Assembly (NCBI GenBank): GCA_026990725.1
Contig: JALXCX010000288.1
Coordinates: forward strand, 1-5,276
DNA length: 5,276 nt
Direction of reading: 5' to 3'
Source of the DNA: Desulfobulbaceae bacterium
GTDB lineage: Bacteria > Desulfobacterota > Desulfobulbia > Desulfobulbales > Desulfobulbaceae
This document shows positions 1-5,276 of this stretch, piece by piece. The first letter of the stretch is position 1. Each line of letters opens with the position of its first letter. A program made the translations under genes and the position numbers. The notes under the pieces are model-generated. The model did not search any database and was not told the DNA's origin. It saw only the letters and a list, made by a program, of their open reading frames with translations.

Positions 1-635
1 TTACGAATCTTTATCCGGTCTTTATAGGACTCAATATGAACATCACTTGCATTATCCCGAACAGCCTGAGAGAGGACCAGGTTAACAAGTTTAATGACCG
101 GAGCATCACTGGTATCATCAAGAAGATCAGCGGTTTCTTCAATTTCTGAGAGGATACTTTCAGGATCCTCCTCGTCCATATCCTGCATAACCTGATCCGC
201 AGCATCGCTATGGCCAAGATCATAAACACTGTTAATGGCAATAAAAATCTCATCATGCGGGGCAAGGTATGTTGCCATGCCCTCCCAGTTCAGGACACGT
301 CGTAAATCATCAAGTGACTGAAACTCCTGAGGTTCCGCAACCGCAATATAGCATTCTTCGGGAGTAGCCACCGGCATCATCTTAAATTTTTTAAGGAAAC
401 CAATGGACACCCGGTCTGTAAAAAACGGGTCAGGTTCAGGCGGCAAGGTATGTTTCAGATCAAGTCCACATTGCACGCTTCTTGCTTGAAGGAGATCTTC
501 TTCTGACAGTTTTTTCTGCTGAATCAGAATATCGCCAAGTATTCCTCCTTTCTTCTTCTGATAGGCCAACGCCTCATCAAGAGCCTTTTCCGGCAAACCA
601 AAAGATTCTACAAGTATTTTTCCTAAACTTTTCAT
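1..635 (-). CDS. gspE: T2SS cytoplasmic ATPase GspE, N-terminal part (cut by window edge)
   Basis: The first 211 codons of the secretion ATPase are present; the reading frame stays open to the left edge, so the Walker A/B boxes and zinc-binding region lie outside. GspE is a cytoplasmic hexamer that powers pseudopilus assembly and docks on GspL. Residues 1-140 match the GspE N-terminal (MshEN/T2SSE_N-like) fold: an opening LGKILVESFGL, then GDILIQQKKLSEEDLLQAR (34-52), then a second lobe ending near NSVYD. An acidic linker (about 148-174) follows. The ATPase N2 domain starts with DAPVIKLVNLVLSQAVRDNA (177-196) and SDVHIE (197-202), a hallmark of GspE/PilB-type ATPases. The ATG is the natural domain start, but no Shine-Dalgarno (SD) sequence lies at proper distance. 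It sits 26 bases after the gspD stop, so translation is probably coupled to gspD. PilB or MshE homologues share these domains; the gsp neighbours decide for GspE. Confidence 0.95.
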   Translation of the reverse strand, partial: MKSLGKILVESFGLPEKALDEALAYQKKKGGILGDILIQQKKLSEEDLLQARSVQCGLDLKHTLPPEPDPFFTDRVSIGFLKKFKMMPVATPEECYIAVAEPQEFQSLDDLRRVLNWEGMATYLAPHDEIFIAINSVYDLGHSDAADQVMQDMDEEDPESILSEIEETADLLDDTSDAPVIKLVNLVLSQAVRDNASDVHIESYKDRIKIR

Positions 636-661
636 GATAGGCAGACAGTCAGCAGAAAGCC

Positions 662-2920
662 CTACTGCAACTGCTCCAGCTGTCTGAGGTTTTCCCGGGC
701 AACATCCTGCAGAGCAGGCTCTACAGTCTGTTCTATGCCGTCTTCTCCGGTTTGCGTGCCGACAAGGTCCAGAACATGCCGGTACATCTCCCTGGCCCGG
801 GGGATATCTTTATCGTGTTCATAAATTATTCCCATATTAATCAAGGCGTATGGGTTGTCCGGATTAATTTTAAGAGCCTGATCAAAATATCCCTTTGCAA
901 GCTTATATTCTTTACGCTGCAACTTGGCAAAACCGATATCAGCCAATGCCGTAGCATGGGCTAAATTTGGTTTGGCATGGAAAAATTTATCAGGAATGGT
1001 ACTTGATCCTTCCTGTACATCTTCCATAACATCGCGTTTCTTATAATAAATTGACGCAAGCTCAGGTGAGCTCTCCACAATATGCGGGGTGATAAAAATA
1101 AACAAATTGGTTTTGGTCTGGTTATTGGCATGGCTTTTAAACAGATATCCCAAAACCGGAATATCACCAAGCAACGGGACTTTATAGTCGCCAGATGATG
1201 TATCCTGACCTATAATGCCGCCAATAACCACGGTTTCCTCGTTATGGACAACCACAGTCGTGTCTGCGGTTCTCTTAAAAGTGGTTGGCGTGGTCACATC
1301 TGCAGCACTTTTCAATCGAGTGACCTCAACCCCTATCTCCATTCGGACAAGATCAGCCTGATTTATCTGCGGGGTAATCTTAAGCGTTGTTCCGACATCT
1401 TTATACTCATAATTGGTATAATCCTGAGTACTTCCTGTCGAAGAACTGTTCTGGCTTGTAATATAGGGAACATTCTCCCCGACCACAATAGAAGCTTCTT
1501 TATTGTCAGTGGTAAGAATCTGTGGGGTGGCAATAATGTTGATATCAGAATCATCCTGATAGGCATTGAGTACGGCGCCAAGATCCGGAAAATCAATACC
1601 GGCAATACTGACACCTTTTTTTAAGACTCCCAGAGTAAACCCGCTGGGCATCAGAGCCGTTGGAGCGGATACGCCGTTTATCAAAGAATATGGTTTTTGG
1701 GTATTTCCGGAAAAACCACTGGCAAGCGTTCCTGTTTTGTCTGAAAAGCTTCCAGAACCGCCCCACTCAACACCAATTTTAAACTCTTTATCCACCGACA
1801 CTTCCATGATGAGTGCTTCAAGGTAGACCATTTTTCGCGGGATATCGAGCTTCCTGATCACTTCTTCGAGTACCAGATACTCGTCCCGGGGAGCGGTTAT
1901 GATAAGGGCATTTGTTTCAGCATCGGCGGAAATTTTCAAATCTTTGGAAAGAAGCGGCGCCTTGCCTTTTTGGGATTTTCTACCGGCTTGTTGGGCTGGA
2001 AGATTATTCAGCACCTTAACCAGCTCCTCGGCGTTTGCATGCTGCAGATAGTAAACATGTATTTTCCCTCCACCGCGAAGAGCTTTGGAATCCAATTTTT
2101 TCACAAGATCCCTAATCTTTTGCATCAAGGCTCTAGGGGCAAAGACTATCAAAGAATTGGTTCGTTCGTAGGGAATAACTTTAACAGAGCTGGAACGTGT
2201 CCTCTTTTTACCGGAACGCAGAAACAACTGACTGATGGTCTTGCCGACATTGGCGGCAGAGGCATGCTCAAGAGACATAATCTCCATATCCTCACCCACC
2301 GAAGGAACATCCAAAACCTTAATAATCTCCATCAGGCGATGAATATTGGAGAGCACATCCGTAATAATGAGCACCCCGGATTTGGCGTGGGCAATAACAA
2401 CACTGGTCTTGGAAACCAGAGGGGCCAATATTTTTTTCAGCTCATTTGGATCAGAATTCGTCAGGGGAATAATCTGGGTCACCATTTTATCATCCGGAAA
2501 CGGAGACTCTCCCTGTCTTACAGTGGTGATACTCTTTGAACGGGCCTGAACAGCAGGAACAATTTTGGTAATTGAGCCGCTGGGCACTGTCGTGAAGCCA
2601 TGAACTTCAAGAACTGATTCAAACACGCGGTAGGCTTCTTCTTTGGTAATTCGTGTAGGAGAAATGATGGTGACTTTCCCCTTCACCGACCGGTCAACAA
2701 CAAAATTTTTACCTGTTAATTCGCTGATGTATTTAATAAACAGATTCAGGTCAACGTCGTTAAAATCAATTGTTACATAACGCTGACTTCCACTATCTTT
2801 CTCTGCTGCAACGGCATATGGCCCTTGCGTAACAAAGGATACAAGACATAGACAGCAGAGAAAACCGGAGGGAACCCAGCGTAAGTATTTAAAAAAACAT
2901 TGCATAATCATGGTATACAC
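662..2920 (-). CDS. gspD: T2SS outer-membrane secretin GspD with C-terminal TPR module
   Basis: A 752-residue secretin forming the outer-membrane exit channel. The signal peptide has K11 and R14, a hydrophobic core at about 16-31 and a probable signal peptidase I site after AVA or AVAA (36-39); no lipobox fits C22, C23 or C25. N0 spans about 48-121, N1 147-206, N2 212-278 and N3 286-361, with a Lys/Gln/Gly-rich loop at 309-325. The secretin domain (about 363-615) carries VGENVPYIT (479-487), YKDVGTTLKITPQI (506-519) and the signature VPLLGDIPVLGYLF (581-594). The C-terminus is unusual: a linker, then two good TPR units (656-689 and 690-723) and a closing helix (about 733-752), with no recognisable S-domain. 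The GTG start is preferred because GGAG lies 10 bases upstream; ATG codons 4 and 6 are too far from it. A 69-base gap follows gspC. Secretin identity is certain; the role of the TPRs is inference. Confidence 0.98.
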   Translation of the reverse strand: MYTMIMQCFFKYLRWVPSGFLCCLCLVSFVTQGPYAVAAEKDSGSQRYVTIDFNDVDLNLFIKYISELTGKNFVVDRSVKGKVTIISPTRITKEEAYRVFESVLEVHGFTTVPSGSITKIVPAVQARSKSITTVRQGESPFPDDKMVTQIIPLTNSDPNELKKILAPLVSKTSVVIAHAKSGVLIITDVLSNIHRLMEIIKVLDVPSVGEDMEIMSLEHASAANVGKTISQLFLRSGKKRTRSSSVKVIPYERTNSLIVFAPRALMQKIRDLVKKLDSKALRGGGKIHVYYLQHANAEELVKVLNNLPAQQAGRKSQKGKAPLLSKDLKISADAETNALIITAPRDEYLVLEEVIRKLDIPRKMVYLEALIMEVSVDKEFKIGVEWGGSGSFSDKTGTLASGFSGNTQKPYSLINGVSAPTALMPSGFTLGVLKKGVSIAGIDFPDLGAVLNAYQDDSDINIIATPQILTTDNKEASIVVGENVPYITSQNSSSTGSTQDYTNYEYKDVGTTLKITPQINQADLVRMEIGVEVTRLKSAADVTTPTTFKRTADTTVVVHNEETVVIGGIIGQDTSSGDYKVPLLGDIPVLGYLFKSHANNQTKTNLFIFITPHIVESSPELASIYYKKRDVMEDVQEGSSTIPDKFFHAKPNLAHATALADIGFAKLQRKEYKLAKGYFDQALKINPDNPYALINMGIIYEHDKDIPRAREMYRHVLDLVGTQTGEDGIEQTVEPALQDVARENLRQLEQLQ
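665..955 (-). other. TPR module at the GspD C-terminus
   Basis: This part of gspD encodes residues 656-752. Unit 1 (656-689) has L659, I662, G663, A675, F679, A682 and P687 at TPR consensus positions 4, 7, 8, 20, 24, 27 and 32. Unit 2 (690-723) has L693, M696, G697, Y700, A709, Y713 and V716 at positions 4, 7, 8, 11, 20, 24 and 27. The last about 20 residues (VARENLRQLEQLQ at the end) look like a capping helix. TPRs are helical protein-binding repeats. In pilotin-dependent T2SS secretins, the segment after the secretin domain is instead the S-domain, which binds a pilotin lipoprotein. The fusion is continuous, with no stop or frame change between secretin and TPR, so it is not an annotation artefact. 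Confidence 0.85.
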
Positions 2921-2930
2921 AAAAAATGAT

Positions 2931-2934
2931 CTCC
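2931..2934 (-). promoter_or_regulatory. Shine-Dalgarno that selects the GTG start of gspD
   Basis: On the minus strand GGAG is followed by ATCATTTTTT (10 bases) and then GTG. The next in-frame starts, ATG at codons 4 and 6, are 19 and 25 bases away, too far for this site. It therefore favours the GTG at 2918-2920. The signal peptide is plausible from any of the three starts, so the mature protein does not change. Confidence 0.55.
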
Positions 2935-2972
2935 ATGCAAAAGTTGTTAATATCAGAGGGGCAGAAACTCTA

Positions 2973-2988
2973 CCCGGAAAAAGCCGGG
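2973..2988 (-). other. small hairpin in the gspC-gspD gap
   Basis: On the minus-strand transcript CCCGG, a 6-base loop CTTTTT and CCGGG form a perfect 5-bp GC stem starting four bases after the gspC stop. No U-run follows it, so it does not look like an intrinsic terminator. It could stabilise or be a processing point for the RNA between the two genes, or mean nothing. The rest of the 69-base gap holds only the gspD ribosome site; no convincing promoter was seen. Confidence 0.4.
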
Positions 2989-2989
2989 C

Positions 2990-3748
2990 TTATGATGCAG
3001 GGGCTGGCACCACAGCATCAGGCTGTATTTCTGTCGGCCCGGGCTCATCAATTTCATCGGGAACATCCAGTTCAGGAATGTCAGGATCGAGTTCAACAGA
3101 TTCAGGGTCAGGGCGCCGACTTATTCTCCTGTTATGACGTAACCTTGGTACTCTTCTTCGCACGACCGGTTTGGGTCTCTCCACCGCACTGCCGGAAAAA
3201 GCCTGGTTTGCGGGTAATTCCGGGGCTCCCGGCCCCCCACCTTTTCTTTCTTTAATTAATAAAACCTCATTACGCCCATCCACCTCAAGGGTAATCTTTC
3301 CACGATCAATGGTCTCGATAAATGCACCCTGGACAGCATCACCTATCTGAAAAATATCCTGTTTTTTGGCTTTATTATCAACGATTATGGCTCTGGCCGT
3401 TTTTTCATCACCGGCGACAGTTCCCAGTAACGTCAGGTCAAGTGAGGTGGGCACAGCCTTTTCCGCTTCTTTTTTCGGAGGAGCCTTGACCGGGTCCAGT
3501 ACTGCCTGAAAAATATTTCGCTGAACAATCACCTGAAAGTCAACAGATTTTGGTAAAGATTCTTTCTCTTCCGAATGCTGCGTCCGGGCAGCCCGGGCAA
3601 TAGGTTCTGCTGTTTTGCTTGCAACAGTAGCCTGACCAGGAGTCCCTTCATCTGTCAGTAGAGTCTTTTCAAGACGCCCATACCAAAAATACACACCCGC
3701 AGCCACCAGAGCAACGAGCACAAACAGTTTTGCTGGTAATCGGCCCAT
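2990..3748 (-). CDS. gspC: T2SS inner-membrane protein GspC, HR domain only, charged C-terminal tail
   Basis: A 252-residue bitopic protein linking the inner-membrane platform to the secretin. A short cytoplasmic N-terminus is followed by one membrane segment (about 8-23) and a linker to about residue 70. The HR (T2SSC/PilP-like) domain spans about 75-167, with VQRNIFQ (75-81), LLGTVAGDEKTARAIIVD (107-124), IFQIGDAV (132-139) and EVLLIKE (161-167). In the family, HR binds the N0 domain of GspD. Many GspC proteins continue with a PDZ domain or coiled coil; here there is neither. Instead a Gly/Pro linker leads to an arginine-rich block (191-212) and an acidic proline-rich block (214-240). The other minus-strand frame I read across the tail gives no PDZ-like sequence, so frameshift loss is unlikely. 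The ATG lies 5 bases after gspN, with AGGAGGG inside the last gspN codons about 12 bases upstream. Identity rests on the HR domain and its place before gspD. Confidence 0.9.
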   Translation of the reverse strand: MGRLPAKLFVLVALVAAGVYFWYGRLEKTLLTDEGTPGQATVASKTAEPIARAARTQHSEEKESLPKSVDFQVIVQRNIFQAVLDPVKAPPKKEAEKAVPTSLDLTLLGTVAGDEKTARAIIVDNKAKKQDIFQIGDAVQGAFIETIDRGKITLEVDGRNEVLLIKERKGGGPGAPELPANQAFSGSAVERPKPVVRRRVPRLRHNRRISRRPDPESVELDPDIPELDVPDEIDEPGPTEIQPDAVVPAPAS

Positions 3749-3753
3749 AACAG

Positions 3754-4686
3754 TTAACGGCCCTCCTGCAGCTGTTTATTAAGCTCTGGTGGAAGACCGG
3801 AAAAAATAATTCCCGGTTCTGAAAGAGTACCATTAATCTCAAAGGGAAGTTTGCCATCCTGAAATTGTTTTTTTACAAGTGTAATAACGGCAGCATCCCC
3901 CATGGCTGACAAAAGTTCAGGGCGTGGCAACATACGCCCCTTTAAATGTAGCTGTGAAAGGCCGGGGACTCCCTGAGCAGGCTCAATAGTTCCGAAAAAA
4001 GTCCCACCAAAGAGCGAGGCAGCTATTTTTCCATCGACCAGAGAAAGTACTTTCGAATCAAAATTGAACGTACTACTCACGTTGTTAAAGTCTACCTGTT
4101 TCATTCCCAACACTGGTTTCTGTAAGCCAAGAGTACCGCTTGCAAGGACCAAGGCCCCGCCACATTCAAGCCTGGACATGCCCTGCAGCTCAACTTTACC
4201 GGAAAAATTTCCAGACAGGCTTCCTGATATGGAGCGACTGAGCCCCTGCTGCATTTTTTTCAAGCCTTCAACCCTGATATCTGCAACCGTACCATCATAC
4301 TGTACTGTCCGCTGCCTGTTCTCAAGGGCCAGATGCCCTCTAATCGCCCCTTGTAACAACTTGACAGTATAGCGTCCCGCAAAGTTTTTCTTTTTTATGT
4401 AAGCCAGCAGATCAGGCTGCAACAGCAGAGAATCTAGAACAAGTTGGGGAGCCGCCTCATTAGCCCCTGAAAAAACCCGTACATCTGTAAGCTTAACAGC
4501 CTCAGGAAAACTCAATCCGACACTGCCGATCTTCCACTCCAGATCTGGTGTTATGTTATGCAGCTCTGCTTCAAGCCGTGTTCTCACCTTCTCAGCCGGA
4601 AACTGAATCCAAAGCATTATGCCAAGAATAATCAGGATAAACACCAGGTAACCGATGCCTGACAGGAGCCACTTAAAGATCTTCAT
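3754..4686 (-). CDS. gspN: T2SS accessory protein GspN (AsmA-like type)
   Basis: A 310-residue protein with one N-terminal membrane segment (about 6-27, after MKIFKW) and a long periplasmic part of alternating beta-strands. Visible elements are a WKIGSVGLSFP segment (51-61), KLTDVRVFSG (65-74), glycine-rich strands around 151-170 and SLFGGTFFGTIE (224-235). A helix-rich stretch follows (257-276), then the closing strand FEINGTLSEPGIIFSG (282-297). This layout matches the GspN group of deltaproteobacterial and leptospiral T2SS operons, which resembles AsmA/YhdP-like proteins. GspN is dispensable in several studied systems and its task is unsettled. The start is firm: ATG overlaps the gspM stop as ATGA, with GGAG 7 bases upstream. 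Family assignment relies on fold pattern, length and position between gspM and gspC. A generic AsmA-like protein is the alternative. Confidence 0.8.
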   Translation of the reverse strand: MKIFKWLLSGIGYLVFILIILGIMLWIQFPAEKVRTRLEAELHNITPDLEWKIGSVGLSFPEAVKLTDVRVFSGANEAAPQLVLDSLLLQPDLLAYIKKKNFAGRYTVKLLQGAIRGHLALENRQRTVQYDGTVADIRVEGLKKMQQGLSRSISGSLSGNFSGKVELQGMSRLECGGALVLASGTLGLQKPVLGMKQVDFNNVSSTFNFDSKVLSLVDGKIAASLFGGTFFGTIEPAQGVPGLSQLHLKGRMLPRPELLSAMGDAAVITLVKKQFQDGKLPFEINGTLSEPGIIFSGLPPELNKQLQEGR

Positions 4687-5222
4687 TCCTGAGCTCCGGA
4701 CTCAGCCCGCACCAGGCTGATAACCTGCATAATTATGTCCAGAGTTCCTGCCTGTTTCTTGTTTTCCTGAATAGATATTCTTTTCAGTTCAACGAGATTC
4801 TGCGGTGATTCAATCCGTTCCAGAAACGCGACGAGCTCTTTCAGCGTCACCGCCTTTAGCTTCATTTCGACCATATTCTGCTGTAAAACCCCCTCACCAG
4901 CCACCTCGGAAGGTTTCATATAGTCGATATTATCCTTCACCTTGGTTTCTGCGGCCTTGTTCTCCAAAAAAGCAAAAAGTCCGAAATTCTCCGGCCTTTT
5001 GGATAGCCTTTCCTCAAGGGTGTTACTCTGTCTGCTCAACTGAAGAAAACGGGACTGCATCTCCCGCATCTCCACCAGACCTTTTTCCTTTGCCTTTATT
5101 CCATGTTCCAGGCGTTTCCTTTTGTCCAACAACGGAAAAACAACGAACTGTACCAGAACAAAAAGCAACACAGCCCCTGCTCCCAGCGCCAACGCCCTGC
5201 GATCTTTACGTGAAAACGCCAT
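4683..5222 (-). CDS. gspM: T2SS inner-membrane platform protein GspM
   Basis: A 179-residue bitopic protein of the inner-membrane platform, partner of GspL. The cytoplasmic N-terminus is basic (RKDRR, 5-9), then one membrane segment (about 11-31). A charged amphipathic helix, probably coiled coil, spans about 33-75. The periplasmic ferredoxin-like domain (about 80-172) includes FLENKA (85-90), VEMKLKAVTLKELVAFLERI (118-137), LVELKRISIQE (143-153) and a final strand TLDIIMQVISLV (160-171). This is the GspM/PilO architecture, closer to the PilO-like T2SSM_b type than to enterobacterial GspM. PilO itself is the main alternative; the C-D-E genes downstream argue for GspM. The ATG is supported by GAGGAG 8 bases upstream and by a one-base overlap with the preceding stop (TGATG). 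The stop overlaps gspN by four bases. Confidence 0.88.
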   Translation of the reverse strand: MAFSRKDRRALALGAGAVLLFVLVQFVVFPLLDKRKRLEHGIKAKEKGLVEMREMQSRFLQLSRQSNTLEERLSKRPENFGLFAFLENKAAETKVKDNIDYMKPSEVAGEGVLQQNMVEMKLKAVTLKELVAFLERIESPQNLVELKRISIQENKKQAGTLDIIMQVISLVRAESGAQE

Positions 5223-5276
5223 CAGGAGTTCTCCTCAAGCTGCAACCTGATTTCAAACCGAACAGCATTTTTTTCT
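5222..5276 (-). CDS. gspL: C-terminal end of the upstream gene, probably GspL
   Basis: Only the last 17 codons are in the window (EKNAVRFEIRLQLEENS, then TGA), open to the right edge. Another minus-strand frame meets a stop within eight codons, whereas this one runs to a TGA sharing its last base with the gspM ATG (TGATG). Such coupling is typical of gspL-gspM. The strand-like pattern VRFEIRLQLE fits the last beta-strand of the GspL/PilN periplasmic ferredoxin-like domain. GspL bridges the GspE ATPase in the cytoplasm to GspM and GspC. The name rests on gene order and this short strand; the sequence alone cannot prove it. Confidence 0.6.
   Translation of the reverse strand, partial: EKNAVRFEIRLQLEENS

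Noticed and set aside
11..265. 84-codon minus-strand open frame at the left edge
   Set aside because: It is out of frame with the GspE N-terminus, which gives a convincing uninterrupted family sequence through the same region.
1970..2539. 189-codon plus-strand open frame opposite gspD
   Set aside because: It lies wholly inside the secretin gene, on the opposite strand, and its translation shows no family features; the gspD frame carries clear N-domain motifs over the same bases.
2846..2858. Cysteines in the GspD signal peptide as a lipoprotein lipobox
   Set aside because: None of C22, C23 or C25 is preceded by the small residue required at -1, whereas a standard signal peptidase I site (AVA/AVAA) follows the hydrophobic core.
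2889..2936. 15-codon minus-strand ORF starting at an ATG just upstream of gspD and overlapping it (possible leader peptide)
   Set aside because: It has no Shine-Dalgarno of its own, and its ATG overlaps the GGAG that serves gspD; most likely chance.
2921..2989. Possible internal promoter before gspD
   Set aside because: A TATTAA-like hexamer is present on the minus strand, but no -35-like element lies at suitable distance.
3005..3019. TGGCAC on the plus strand resembling half of a sigma-54 promoter
   Set aside because: The TTGC half is missing at the required spacing, it lies inside gspC, and it points away from every gene here.
2910..3137. Ser/Gly-rich plus-strand open frame over the gspC end
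   Set aside because: Its repetitive composition is the antisense image of the Asp/Glu/Pro-rich GspC tail; it has no supporting gene context.
3222..3238. Six-G run (minus strand) and GGGGC/GCCCC stem in gspC as a phase-variation or regulatory site
   Set aside because: Six bases is short for a contingency tract, and the sequence is explained by Gly/Pro codons of the linker after the HR domain.

Overview
The window is one strand-uniform block of a type II secretion system (T2SS) operon. Every gene is on the minus strand, so transcription runs from high to low coordinates: gspL (last 17 codons), gspM, gspN, gspC, gspD, then gspE (first 211 codons, cut by the left edge). No RNA gene, insertion sequence, CRISPR array or phage gene was seen. 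No stretch over 70 bases lacks a gene.

The order L-M-N-C-D-E is a permutation of the gammaproteobacterial C-D-E-F-G-H-I-J-K-L-M-N order. It places the inner-membrane scaffold genes directly before gspC and the secretin. Together with the long GspN, the PDZ-less GspC and moderate GC (judged by eye, not computed), this suggests an anaerobic deltaproteobacterium-like host (Desulfobacterota, possibly the Desulfobulbales side). That assignment is inference; no marker gene in the window fixes the taxon.

Layout: 5222-5276 is the end of gspL, sharing one base with gspM. gspM (4683-5222) overlaps gspN (3754-4686) by the four bases ATGA. Five bases separate gspN from gspC (2990-3748). A 69-base gap with a small hairpin separates gspC from gspD (662-2920), and 26 bases separate gspD from gspE (1-635). 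The spacing implies one co-transcribed, translationally coupled unit, whose promoter is probably outside the window to the right.

The products fit one machine. GspL, GspM and GspC form the inner-membrane platform. GspE is the cytoplasmic ATPase docking on GspL. GspC's periplasmic HR domain contacts the N0 domain of GspD, the outer-membrane secretin through which folded proteins leave. GspN is an accessory inner-membrane protein.

The main departures from the textbook system are at two C-termini. After its secretin domain GspD carries a tetratricopeptide repeat (TPR) module where pilotin-dependent secretins have an S-domain. GspC has no PDZ or evident coiled-coil domain after HR, but a short proline-rich tail with a basic block followed by an acidic block. 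Everything else looks like an ordinary, intact T2SS.
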